A stretch of DNA of 64,000 nucleotides from Osmia lignaria lignaria (lineage: Eukaryota > Arthropoda > Insecta > Hymenoptera > Megachilidae), in contig NW_027478167.1 in the NCBI RefSeq assembly GCF_051020975.1, positions 8,308,001 to 8,372,000 on the forward strand, written 5' to 3'. The notes below the pieces were generated by a model, which worked only from the letters and a program-made list of their open reading frames with translations, searched no databases and was not told where the DNA came from. Positions 27,693-39,928 of this stretch are shown here, piece after piece (positions within the stretch are counted from its first letter, which is position 1; each line of letters starts with the position of its first letter). Made by a program: the position numbers and the translations under genes.

Positions 27693-29302
27693 ATAGCTCG
27701 CTTCGGTTCCGAGATATTTGCAGATTTATCTCAAGGGAAGGGGTCTGTCGGACATATTTCGAGATATTTCTTCTTCTTGTTGTTCTTCTTCTGCACAGCT
27801 AAGCTGGAAGTGGCATTTGCAGCTCGCAATAGTGCAGAGTTATCTCAAAGAAAGGGGCCACGGTGTTTCTGTATCTCTATTATGTTGGTGCGGCTTCGGA
27901 ACTTTTAAATATCTTGATATATCTCGAGAACTACGCATCTGATCAAATAATATCATAGAACATAAAAAGTAGGAAACTTAATTCTCTACAAATAAGGTCT
28001 CTTAACATTTTGCCATAGCTCACTTCGTTTCCGAGATATTTGCAGATTTATCTCAAGGGAAGGGGCCTGACGGACATATTTCGAGATATTTCTTCTTCTT
28101 GTTGTTCTTCTTCTGCACAGCTAAGCTGGAAGTGGCATTTTCAGCTCGCAATAGTGCAGAGTTATCTCAAAGAAAGGGGCCACGGTGTTTCTGTATCTCT
28201 ATTATGTTGGTGCGGCTTCGGAACTTTTAAATATCTCGATATATCTCGAAAGCTACGCTTCTGATCAAAAAATATCATAGAACATAAATTGTAGGAAACA
28301 TAATTCTCTACAAAAAAGGTCTCTTAACGTTTTGCCATAGCTCGCTTCGTTTCCGAGATATTTGCAGATTTATCTCAAGGGAAGGGTCCTGACGGACATA
28401 TTTCGAGATATTTCTTCTTCTTGTTGTTCTTCTTCTGCACAGCTAAACTGGAAGTGCTATTTCCAGCTCGCAATTGTGCAGAGTTATCCCGAAGAAAGGG
28501 GCAACGGTGTTTCTGTATCTCTATTATGTTGGTGCGGCTTCGGAACTTTTAAATATCTCGATACATCTCGAAAACTACGCTTCTGATCAAACAATATCAT
28601 AGAACATAAAAAGTAGGACACTTAATTCTCTACAAAAAAGGTCTCTTAACATTTTGCCATAGCTCGCTTCGTTTCTGAGATATTTGCAGATTTATCTCAA
28701 GGGAAGGGGCCTGACGGACATATTTCGAGATACTTCTTCTTCTTGTTGTTCTTCTTCTGCACAGCTAAGCTGGAAGTGGCATTTGCAGCTCGCAATAGTG
28801 CAGAGTTATCTCAAAGAAAGGGGCCACGGTGTTTCTGTATCTCTATTATGTTGGTGCGGCTTCGGTACTTTTAAATATCTTGATATAGCTCGAGAACTAC
28901 GCATCTGATCAAAAAATATCATAGAACATAAAAAGTAGGAAACTTAATTCTCTACAAAAAAGGCCTCTTAACATTTTGCCATAGCTCGCTTCGTTTCCGA
29001 GGTATTTACAGATTTATCTCGAGGGAAGGGGCCTGACGGACATATTTCGAGATATTTCTTCTTCTTGTTGTTCTTCTTCTGCACAGCTAAGCTGGAAGTG
29101 GCATTTGCAGCTCGCAAAAGTGCAGAGTTACCTCAAAGAAAGGGGCCACGGTGTTTCTGTATCTCTATTATGTTGGTGCGGCTTCGGATCTTTTAAATAT
29201 CTCGATATATTTCGAAAACTACGCTTCTGATCAAAAAATATCATAGAACGTAAATTGTAGGGAACATAATTCTCTACAAAAAAGGTCTCTTAACATTTTG
29301 CC
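27693..29302 (+). repeat. 1610-bp unit, block 5 copy 1 (M87-M91)
   Basis: Monomer order: (1) GGGGTCTGTCGG with CGGTTCCGAG; (2) CATTTTCAGC with K ending; (3) AAGGGTCCTG, AAGTGCTATTTCC and GGGGCAACGG; (4) GATACTTCTTC with GATATAGCTCGAG; (5) GAGGTATTTACAG with GCTCGCAAAAGTG. A private CAATTGTGC near 28474 marks this copy. Confidence 0.9.
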
Positions 29303-30912
29303 ATAGCTCGCTTCGGTTCCGAGATATTTGCAGATTTATCTCAAGGGAAGGGGTCTGTCGGACATATTTCGAGATATTTCTTCTTCTTGTTGTTCTTCTT
29401 CTGCACAGCTAAGCTGGAAGTGGCATTTGCAGCTCGCAATAGTGCAGAGTTATCTCAAAGAAAGGGGCCACGGTGTTTCTGTATCTCTATTATGTTGGTG
29501 CGGCTTCGGAACTTTTAAATATCTTGATATATCTCGAGAACTACGCATCTGATCAAATAATATCATAGAACATAAAAAGTAGGAAACTTAATTCTCTACA
29601 AATAAGGTCTCTTAACATTTTGCCATAGCTCACTTCGTTTCCGAGATATTTGCAGATTTATCTCAAGGGAAGGGGCCTGACGGACATATTTCGAGATATT
29701 TCTTCTTCTTGTTGTTCTTCTTCTGCACAGCTAAGCTGGAAGTGGCATTTTCAGCTCGCAATAGTGCAGAGTTATCTCAAAGAAAGGGGCCACGGTGTTT
29801 CTGTATCTCTATTATGTTGGTGCGGCTTCGGAACTTTTAAATATCTCGATATATCTCGAAAGCTACGCTTCTGATCAAAAAATATCATAGAACATAAATT
29901 GTAGGAAACATAATTCTCTACAAAAAAGGTCTCTTAACGTTTTGCCATAGCTCGCTTCGTTTCCGAGATATTTGCAGATTTATCTCAAGGGAAGGGTCCT
30001 GACGGACATATTTCGAGATATTTCTTCTTCTTGTTGTTCTTCTTCTGCACAGCTAAACTGGAAGTGCTATTTCCAGCTCGCAATAGTGCAGAGTTATCCC
30101 GAAGAAAGGGGCAACGGTGTTTCTGTATCTCTATTATGTTGGTGCGGCTTCGGAACTTTTAAATATCTCGATACATCTCGAAAACTACGCTTCTGATCAA
30201 ACAATATCATAGAACATAAAAAGTAGGACACTTAATTCTCTACAAAAAAGGTCTCTTAACATTTTGCCATAGCTCGCTTCGTTTCTGAGATATTTGCAGA
30301 TTTATCTCAAGGGAAGGGGCCTGACGGACATATTTCGAGATACTTCTTCTTCTTGTTGTTCTTCTTCTGCACAGCTAAGCTGGAAGTGGCATTTGCAGCT
30401 CGCAATAGTGCAGAGTTATCTCAAAGAAAGGGGCCACGGTGTTTCTGTATCTCTATTATGTTGGTGCGGCTTCGGTACTTTTAAATATCTTGATATAGCT
30501 CGAGAACTACGCATCTGATCAAAAAATATCATAGAACATAAAAAGTAGGAAACTTAATTCTCTACAAAAAAGGCCTCTTAACATTTTGCCATAGCTCGCT
30601 TCGTTTCCGAGGTATTTACAGATTTATCTCGAGGGAAGGGGCCTGACGGACATATTTCGAGATATTTCTTCTTCTTGTTGTTCTTCTTCTGCACAGCTAA
30701 GCTGGAAGTGGCATTTGCAGCTCGCAAAAGTGCAGAGTTACCTCAAAGAAAGGGGCCACGGTGTTTCTGTATCTCTATTATGTTGGTGCGGCTTCGGATC
30801 TTTTAAATATCTCGATATATTTCGAAAACTACGCTTCTGATCAAAAAATATCATAGAACGTAAATTGTAGGGAACATAATTCTCTACAAAAAAGGTCTCT
30901 TAACATTTTGCC
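29303..30912 (+). repeat. 1610-bp unit, block 5 copy 2 (M92-M96)
   Basis: By eye this is nearly identical to the preceding unit, with the same five subtypes in the same order. The last monomer is again the hybrid with a GAGGTATTTACAG start and a GCTCGCAAAAGTG / GATATATTTCG end. Confidence 0.9.
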
Positions 30913-32522
30913 ATAGCTCGCTTCGGTTCCGAGATATTTGCAGATTTATCTCAAGGGAAGGGGTCTGTCGGACATATTTCGAGATATTTCTTCTTCTTGT
31001 TGTTCTTCTTCTGCACAGCTAAGCTGGAAGTGGCATTTGCAGCTCGCAATAGTGCAGAGTTATCTCAAAGAAAGGGGCCACGGTGTTTCTGTATCTCTAT
31101 TATGTTGGTGCGGCTTCGGAACTTTTAAATATCTTGATATATCTCGAGAACTACGCATCTGATCAAATAATATCATAGAACATAAAAAGTAGGAAACTTA
31201 ATTCTCTACAAATAAGGTCTCTTAACATTTTGCCATAGCTCACTTCGTTTCCGAGATATTTGCAGATTTATCTCAAGGGAAGGGGCCTGACGGACATATT
31301 TCGAGATATTTCTTCTTCTTGTTGTTCTTCTTCTGCACAGCTAAGCTGGAAGTGGCATTTTCAGCTCGCAATAGTGCAGAGTTATCTCAAAGAAAGGGCC
31401 CACGGTGTTTCTGTATCTCTATTATGTTGGTGCGGCTTCGGAACTTTTAAATATCTCGATATATCTCGAAAGCTACGCTTCTGATCAAAAAATATCATAG
31501 AACATAAATTGTAGGAAACATAATTCTCTACAAAAAAGGTCTCTTAACGTTTTGCCATAGCTCGCTTCGTTTCCGAGATATTTGCAGATTTATCTCAAGG
31601 GAAGGGTCCTGACGGACATATTTCGAGATATTTCTTCTTCTTGTTGTTCTTCTTCTGCACAGCTAAACTGGAAGTGCTATTTCCAGCTCGCAATAGTGCA
31701 GAGTTATCCCGAAGAAAGGGGCAACGGTGTTTCTGTATCTCTATTATGTTGGTGCGGCTTCGGAACTTTTAAATATCTCGATACATCTCGAAAACTACGC
31801 TTCTGATCAAACAATATCATAGAACATAAAAAGTAGGACACTTAATTCTCTACAAAAAAGGTCTCTTAACATTTTGCCATAGCTCGCTTCGTTTCTGAGA
31901 TATTTGCAGATTTATCTCAAGGGAAGGGGCCTGACGGACATATTTCGAGATACTTCTTCTTCTTGTTGTTCTTCTTCTGCACAGCTAAGCTGGAAGTGGC
32001 ATTTGCAGCTCGCAATAGTGCAGAGTTATCTCAAAGAAAGGGGCCACGGTGTTTCTGTATCTCTATTATGTTGGTGCGGCTTCGGTACTTTTAAATATCT
32101 TGATATAGCTCGAGAACTACGCATCTGATCAAAAAATATCATAGAACATAAAAAGTAGGAAACTTAATTCTCTACAAAAAAGGCCTCTTAACATTTTGCC
32201 ATAGCTCGCTTCGTTTCCGAGGTATTTACAGATTTATCTCGAGGGAAGGGGCCTGACGGACATATTTCGAAATATTTCTTCTTCTTGTTGTTCTTCTTCT
32301 GCACAGCTAAGCTGGAAGCGGCATTTGCGGCTCGCACTAGTGCAGAGTTATCTCAAAGAAAGGGGCCACGGTGTTTCTGTATCTCTATTATGTTGGTGCC
32401 GCTTCGGAGCTTTTAAATATCTGGATATATCTCGAGAACTACGCATCTGATCAAAAAATATCATAGAACATAAAAAGTAGGACACTTAATTCTCTACAAA
32501 AAAGGTCTCTTAACATTTTGCC
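30913..32522 (+). repeat. 1610-bp unit, block 5 copy 3 (M97-M101)
   Basis: Monomers 1-4 match the two previous units apart from a private AAAGGGCCCACGG near 31397. Monomer 5 is not the hybrid. It keeps TTTGCGGCTCGCACTAG and GTGCCGCTTCGGAGC to its end, like M67 at 21251, so it looks like one parent of the hybrid. Confidence 0.85.
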
Positions 32523-33166
32523 ATAGCTCGCTTCGTTTCTGAGATATTTGCAGATTTATCTCAAGGGAAGGGGCCTGACGGACATATTTCGAGATACTTC
32601 TTCTTCTTGTTGTTCTTCTTCTGCACAGCTAAGCTGGAAGTGGCATTTGCAGCTCGCAATAGTGCAGAGTTATCTCAAAGAAAGGGGCCACGGTGTTTCT
32701 GTATCTCTATTATGTTGGTGCGGCTTCGGTACTTTTAAATATCTTGATATAGCTCGAGAACTACGCATCTGATCAAAAAATATCATAGAACATAAAAAGT
32801 AGGAAACTTAATTCTCTACAAAAAAGGCCTCTTAACATTTTGCCATAGCTCGCTTCGTTTCCGAGGTATTTACAGATTTATCTCGAGGGAAGGGGCCTGA
32901 CGGACATATTTCGAAATATTTCTTCTTCTTGTTGTTCTTCTTCTGCACAGCTAAGCTGGAAGCGGCATTTGCGGCTCGCACTAGTGCAGAGTTATCTCAA
33001 AGAAAGGGGCCACGGTGTTTCTGTATCTCTATTATGTTGGTGCCGCTTCGGAGCTTTTAAATATCTGGATATATCTCGAGAACTACGCATCTGATCAAAA
33101 AATATCATAGAACATAAAAAGTAGGAAACTTAATTTTCTACAAAAAAGGTCTCTTAACATTTTGCC
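32523..33166 (+). repeat. 644-bp duplication of M100-M101 (M102-M103)
   Basis: The GATACTTCTTC / GATATAGCTCGAG monomer and the GAGGTATTTACAG / GTGCCGCTTCGGAGC monomer at 31879-32522 are repeated here in the same order. M101 ends in GTAGGACACTTAATT, an ending otherwise found after subtype 3 of the 1610-bp unit, which places the exchange in the AT-rich end. Confidence 0.8.
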
Positions 33167-34454
33167 ATAGCTCGCTTCGTTTCCGAGATATTTGCAGATT
33201 TATCTCAAGGGAAGGGGCCTGACGGACATATTTCGAGATATTTCTTCTTCTTGTTCTTCTTCTTCTGCACAGCTAAGTTAGAAGTGGCATTTGCAGCTCG
33301 CAATAGTGCAGAGTTATCTCAAAGAAAGGGGCCACGGTGTTTCTGTATCTCTATTATGTTGGTGCGGCTTCGGATCTTTTAAATATCTCGATATATCTCG
33401 AGAACTACGCATCTGATCAAAAAATATCATAGAACATAAAAAGTAGGAAACCTAATTTTCTACAAAAAAGGTCTCTTAACATTTTGCCGTAGCTCGCTTC
33501 GTTTCCGAGATATTTGCAGATTTATCTCAAGGGAAGGGGCCTGACGGACATATTTCGAAATATTTCTTCTTCTTGTTGTTCTTCTTCTCCACAGCTAAGC
33601 TGGAAGCGGCATTTGCGGCTCGCACTAGTGCAGAGTTATCTCAAAGAAAGGGGCCACGGTGTTTCTGTATCTCTATTATGTTGGTGCCGCTTCGGAGCTT
33701 TTAAATATCTGGATATATCTCGAGAACTACGCATCTGATCAAAAAATATCATAGAACATAAAAAGTAGGAAACTTAATTCTCTACAAAAAAGGTCTCTTA
33801 ACATTTTGCCATAGCTCGCTTCGTTTCCGAGATATTTGCAGATTTATCTCAAGGGAAGGGGCCTGACGGACATATTTCGAGATATTTCTTCTTCTTGTTC
33901 TTCTTCTTCTGCACAGCTAAGTTAGAAGTGGCATTTGCAGCTCGCAATAGTGCAGAGTTATCTCAAAGAAAGGGGCCACGGTGTTTCTGTATCTCTATTA
34001 TGTTGGTGCGGCTTCGGATCTTTTAAATATCTCGATATATCTCGAGAACTACGCATCTGATCAAAAAATATCATAGAACATAAAAAGTAGGAAACCTAAT
34101 TTTCTACAAAAAAGGTCTCTTAACATTTTGCCGTAGCTCGCTTCGTTTCCGAGATATTTGCAGATTTATCTCAAGGGAAGGGGCCTGACGGACATATTTC
34201 GAAATATTTCTTCTTCTTGTTGTTCTTCTTCTCCACAGCTAAGCTGGAAGTGGCATTTGCAGCTCGCAATAGTGCAGAGTTATCTCAAAGAAAGGGGCCA
34301 CGGTGTTTCTGTACCTCTATTATGTTGGTGCAGCTTCGGAACTTTTAAATATCTTGATACATCTCGAGAACTACGCATCTGATCAAAAAATATCATAGAA
34401 CATAAAAAGTAGGAAACTTAATTCTCTACAAAAAAGGTATCTTAACATTTTGCC
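33167..34454 (+). repeat. 644-bp two-monomer repeat, two copies (M104-M107)
   Basis: Both copies hold an AAGTTAGAAG monomer followed by a GTAGCTCG / TTCGAAATATTTC monomer with a shared private CTTCTCCACAGC (near 33589 and 34233). In the first copy the second monomer ends like M67 (GCGGCTCGCACTAG, GGAGC). In the second it ends with GTACCTC, GTGCAGC and GATACATCTCG. M105 is therefore a recombinant. Confidence 0.85.
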
Positions 34455-35742
34455 ATAGCTCGCTTCGTTTCCGAGATATTTGCAGATTTATCTCAAGGGA
34501 AGGGGCTTGACGGACATATTTCGAGATATTTCTTCTTCTTGTTGTTCTTCTTCTGCACAGCTAAGCTGGAAGTGGCTTTTGCAGGTCGCAATAGTGCAGA
34601 GTTATCTCAAAGAAAGGGGCCACGGTGTTTCTGTATCTCTATTATGTTGGTGCGGCTTCGGATCTTTTAAATATCTCGATATATCTCGAAAACTACGCTT
34701 CTGATCAAAAAATATCATAGAACATAAAAAGTAGGAAACATACTTCTCTACAAAAAAGGTCTCTTAACATTTTGCCATAGCTCGCTTCGTTTCTGAGATA
34801 TTTGCAGATTTATCTCAAGGGAAGGGGCCTGACGTACATATTTCGAGATATTTCTTCTTCTTGTTGTTCTTGTTCTGCACAGCTAAGCTGGAAGCGGCAT
34901 TTGCGGCTCGCACTAGTGCAGAGTTATCTCAAAGAAAGGGGACACGGTGTTTCTGTATCTCTATTATGTTGGTGCGGCTTCGGAACTTTTAAATATCTCG
35001 TTATATCTCGAAAACTACGCTTCTGATCAAAAAATATCATTGAATATAAATTGTAGGAAACATAATTCTCTACAAAAAAGGTCTCTTAACGTTTTGCCAT
35101 AGCTCGCTTCGTTTCCGAGATATTTGCAGATTTATCTCAAGGGAAGGGTCCTGACGGACATATTTCGAGATATTTCTTCTTCTTGTTGTTCTTGTTCTGC
35201 ACAGCTAAGCTGGAAGCGGCATTTGCGGCTCGCACTAGTGCAGAGTTATCTCAAAGAAATGGGCCACGGTGTTTCTGTATCTCTATTATGTTGGTGCGGC
35301 TTCGGAACTTTTAAATATCTCGTTATATCTCGAAAACTACGCTTCTGATCAAAAAATATCATAGAACATAAATTGTAGGAAACATAATTCTCTACAAAAA
35401 AGGTCTCTTAACATTTTGCCATAGCTCGCTTGGTTTCCGAGATATTTGCAGATTTATCTCAAGGGAAGGGGCCTGACGGACATATTTCGAGATATTTCTT
35501 CTTCTTGTTGTTCTTCTTCTGCACAGCTAAGCTGGAAGTGGCATTTGCAGCTCGCAATAGTGCAGAGTTACCTCAAAGAAAGGGGCCACGGTGTTTCTGT
35601 ATCTCTATTATGTTGGTGCCGCTTCGGAACTTTTAAATATCTGGATATATCTCGAGAACTACGCATCTGATCAAAAAATATCATAGAACATAAAAAGTAG
35701 GAAACCTAATTTTCTACAAAAAAGGTCTCTTAACATCTTGCC
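33811..35742 (+). repeat. Third occurrence of the six-monomer module (M106-M111)
   Basis: The subtype order matches 21573-23183 and 24794-27048: AAGTTAGAAG; GTACCTC/GTGCAGC; GTGGCTTTTGCAGGTCG; TTGTTCTGC/AAGCGGC with GGGGACACGG; GAAGGGTCCTG/AGAAATGGGCC; CGCTTGGTTTCC/GTTACCTC. The fourth monomer has a private GACGTACATATT near 34832. This module overlaps the start of the 15-monomer unit. Confidence 0.8.
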
Positions 35743-38700
35743 GTAGCTCGCTTCGTTTCCGAGATATTTGCAGATTTATCTCAAGGGAAGGGGTCTGACG
35801 GACATATTTCGAAATATTTCTTCTTCTTGTTGTTCTTCTTCTGCACAGCTAAGCTGGAAGTGGCATTTGCAGCTCGCAGTAGTGCAGAGTTATCTCAAAG
35901 AAAGGGGCCACAGTGTTTCTGTATGTCTATTATGTTGGTGCGGCTTCGGAACTTTTAAATATCTTGATATATCTCGAGAACTACGCATCTGATCAAATAA
36001 TATCATAGAACATAAAAAGTAGGAAACTTCATTCTCTACAAATAAGGTCGCTTAACATTTTGCCATAGCTCGCTTCGTTTCCGAGATATTTGCAGATTTA
36101 TCTCAAGGCAAGGGGCCTGACGGACATATTTCGAGATATTTCTTCTTCTTGTTGTTCTTCTTCTGCACAGCTAAGCTGGAAGTGGCATTTGCAGCTCGCA
36201 GTAGTGCAGAGTTATCTCAAAGAAAGGGGCCACAGTGTTTCTGTATGTCTATTATGTTGGTGCGGCTTCGGAACTTTTAAATATCTCGATATATCTCGAA
36301 AACTACGCTTCTGATCAAAAAATATCATAGAACATAAATTGTAGGAAACATAATTCTCTACAAAAAAGGTCTCTTAACATTTTGCCATAGCCCGCTTCGT
36401 TTCCGAGATATTTGCTGATTTATCTCAAGGGAAGGGTCCTGACGGACATATTTCGGGATATTTCTTCTTCTTGTTGTTCTTCTTCTGCACAGCTAAACTG
36501 GAAGTGGCATTTCCAGCTCGCAATAGTGCAGAGTTATCTCAAAGAAAGGGGCCACGGTGTTTCTGTATCTCTATTATGTTGGTGCGGCTTCGGTACTTTT
36601 AAATATCTTGATATAGCTCGAGAACTACGCATCTGATCAAAAAATATCGTAGAACATAAAAAGTAGGAAACCTAATTTTCTACAAAAAAGGTCTCTTAAC
36701 ATTTTGCCGTAGCTCGCTTCGTTTCCGAGATATTTGCAGATTTATCTCAAGGGAAGGGTCCTGACGGACATATTTCGAGATATTTCTTCTTCTTGTTGTT
36801 CTTCTTCTGCACAGCTAAACTGGAAGTGGCATTTCCAGCTTGCAATAGTGCAGAGTTACCTCAAAGAAAGGGGCCACGGTGTTTCTGTATCTCTATTATG
36901 TTGGTGCCGCTTCGGAACTTTTAAATATCTGGATATATCTCGAGAACTACGCATCTGATCAAAAAATATCATAGAACATAAAAAGTAGGAAACTTAATTC
37001 TCTACAAAAAAGGTCTCTTAACATTTTGCGATAGCTCGCTTCGTTTCCGAGATATTTGCAGATTTATCTCAAGGGAAGGGGCCTTACGGACATATTTCGA
37101 GATATTTCTTCTTCTTGTTCTTCTTCTTCTGCACAGCTAAGCTAGAAGTGGCATTTGCAGCTCGCAATAGTGCAGAGTTATCTCAAAGAAAGGGGCCACG
37201 GTGTTTCTGTACCTCTATTATGTTGGTGCAGCTTCGGAACTTTTAAATATCTTGATATATCTCGAGAACTACGCATCTGATCAAAAAATATCATAGAACA
37301 TAAAAAGTAGGAAACTTAATTCTCTACAAAAAAGGTATCTTAACATTTTGCGATAGCTCGCTACGTTTCCGAGATATTTGCAGATTTATCTCAAGGGAAG
37401 GGGCTTGACGGACATATTTCGAGATATTTCTTCTTCTTGTTGTTCTTCTTCTGCACAGCTAAGTTGGAAGAGGCATTTGCAGCTCGCAATAGTGCAGAGT
37501 TATCTCAAAGAAAGGGGCCACGGTGTTTCTGTATCTCTATTATGTTGGTGCGGCTTCGGAACTTTTAAATATCTTGATATATCTCGAGAACTACGCATCT
37601 GAGCAAAAAATAACATAGAACATAAAAAGTGGGAAACTTAATTCTCTACAAAAAAGGTCTCTTAACATTTTGCCATAGCTCGCTTGGTTTCCGAGATATT
37701 TGCAGATTTATCTCAAGGGAAGGGGCCTGACGGACATATTTCGAGATATTTCTTCTTCTTCTTGTTCTTCTTCTGCACAGCTAAGCTGGAAGTGGCATTT
37801 GCAGCTCGCAATAGTGCAGAGTTACCTCAAAGAAAGGGGCCACGGTGTTTCTGTATCTCTATTATGTTGGTGCAGCTTCGGAACTTTTAAATATCTGGAT
37901 ATATCTCGAGAACTACGCATCTGATCAAAAAATATCATAGAACATAAAAAGTAGGAAACCTAATTTTCTACAAAAAAGGTCTCTTAACATTTTGCCGTAG
38001 CTCGCTTCGTTTCCGAGATATTTGCAGATTTATCTCAAGGGAAGGGGCCTGACGGACATATTTCGAGATATTTCTTCTTCTTGTTGTTCTTCTTCTGCAC
38101 AGCTAAGCTGGAAGTGGCATTTGCAGCTCGCAGTAGTGCAGAGTTATCTCAAAGAAAGGGGCCACAGTGTTTCTGTATGTCTATTATGTTGGTGCGGCTT
38201 CGGAACTTTTAAATATCTTGATATATCTCGAGAACTACGCATCTGATCAAATAATATCATAGAACATAAAAAGTAGGAAACTTAATTCTCTACAAATAAG
38301 GTCGCTTAACATTTTGCCATAGCTCGCTTCGTTTCCGAGATATGTGCAGATTTATCTCAAGGGAAGGGGCCTGACGGACATATTTCGAGATATTTCTTCT
38401 TCTTGTTGTTCTTCTTCTGCACAGCTAAACTGGAAGTGGCATTTCCAGCTCGCAATAGTGCAGAGTTATCTCAAAGAAAGGGGCCACGGTGTTTCTGTAT
38501 CTCTATTATGTTGGTGCGGCTTCGGAACTTTTAAATATCTTGATATATCTCGAAAACTACGCTTCTGATCAAAAAATATCATAGAACATAAATTGTAGGA
38601 AACATAATTCTCTACAAAAAAGGTCTCTTAACATTTTGCCATAGCCAGCTTCGTTTCCGAGATATTTGCAGATTTATCTCAAGGGAAGGGTCCTGACGGA

Positions 38701-39928
38701 CATATTTCGGGATATTTCTTCTTCTTGTTGTTCTTCTTCTGCACAGCTAAACTGGAAGTGGCATTTCCAGCTCGCAATAGTGCAGAGTTATCTCAAAGAA
38801 AGGGGCCACGGTGTTTCTGTATCTCTATTATGTTGGTGCGGCTTCGGAACTCTTAAATATCTTGATATATCTCGAGAACTACGCATCTGATCAAATAATA
38901 TCATAGAACATAAAAAGTAGCAAACTTAATTCTCTACAAATAAGGTCGCTTAACATTTTGCCATAGCTCGCTTCGTTTCCGAGATATTTGCAGATTTATC
39001 TCAAGGGAAGAGGCCTGACGGACATATTTCGAGATATTTCTTCTTCTTGTTGTTCTTCTTCTGCACAGCTAAGCTGGAAGTGGCATTTGCAGCTCGCAAT
39101 AGTGCAGAGTTATCTCAAAGAAAGGGGCCACGGTGTTTCTGTATCTTTATTATGTTGGTGCGGCTTCGGAACTTTTAAATATCTCGATATATCTCGAAAA
39201 CTACGCTTCTGATCAAAAAATATCATAGAACATAAATCGTAGGAAACATAATTCTCTACAAAAAAGGTCTCTTAACGTTTTGCCATAGCTCGCTTCGTTT
39301 CCGAGATATTTGCAGATTTATCTCAAGGGAAGGGTCCTGACGGACATATTTCGAGATATTTCTTCTTCTTGTTGTTCTTCTTATGCACAGCTAAACTGGA
39401 AGTGGCATTTCCAGCCCGCAATAGTGCAGAGTTATCCCGAAGAAAGGGGCCACGGTGTTTCTGTATCTCTATTATGTTGGTGCGGCTTCGGAACTTTTAA
39501 ATATCTCGATATACCTCGAAAACTACGCTTCTGATCAAAAAATATCATAGAACATAAAAAGTAGGAAACTTAATTCTCTACAAAAAAGGTCTCTTAACAT
39601 TTTGCCATAGCTCGCTTCGTTTCCGAGATATTTGCAGATTTATCTCAAGGGAAGGGGACTGACGGACATATTTCGAGATATTTCTTCTTCTTGTTGTTCT
39701 TCTTCTGCACAGCTAAGCTGGAAGTGGCATTTGCAGCTCGCAGTAGTGCAGAGTTATCCCGAAGAAAGGGGCCACGGTGTTTCTGTATCTCTATTATGTT
39801 GGTGCGGCTTCGGAACTTTTAAATATCTCGATATATCTCGAAAACTACGCTTCTGATCAAAAAATATCATTGAATATAAATTGTAGGAAACATAATTCTC
39901 TACAAAAAAGGTCTCTTAACGTTTTGCC
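35099..39928 (+). repeat. 4830-bp (15-monomer) unit, copy 1 (M110-M124)
   Basis: Fifteen subtypes in order, later repeated from 39929. Markers include CGCTTGGTTTCC at 35421, CCACAGTGTTTCTGTATG at 35743 and 36065, TTGCAATAGTG at 36709, GGGGCCTTACGG with AAGCTAGAAG at 37031, AAGTTGGAAGAGGC with AAAAATAACATAG at 37353, GGAACTCTTAAAT at 38641, GTATCTTTATT with AAATCGTAGG at 38963, CTTATGCACAG with CAGCCCGC at 39285, and GTAGTGCAGAGTTATCCCG at 39607. Private changes include TAACATCTTGCC near 35735, TTTGCTGATTT near 36413, CATCTGAGC near 37600 and GTGCAGCTTCGG near 37871. Confidence 0.9.
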
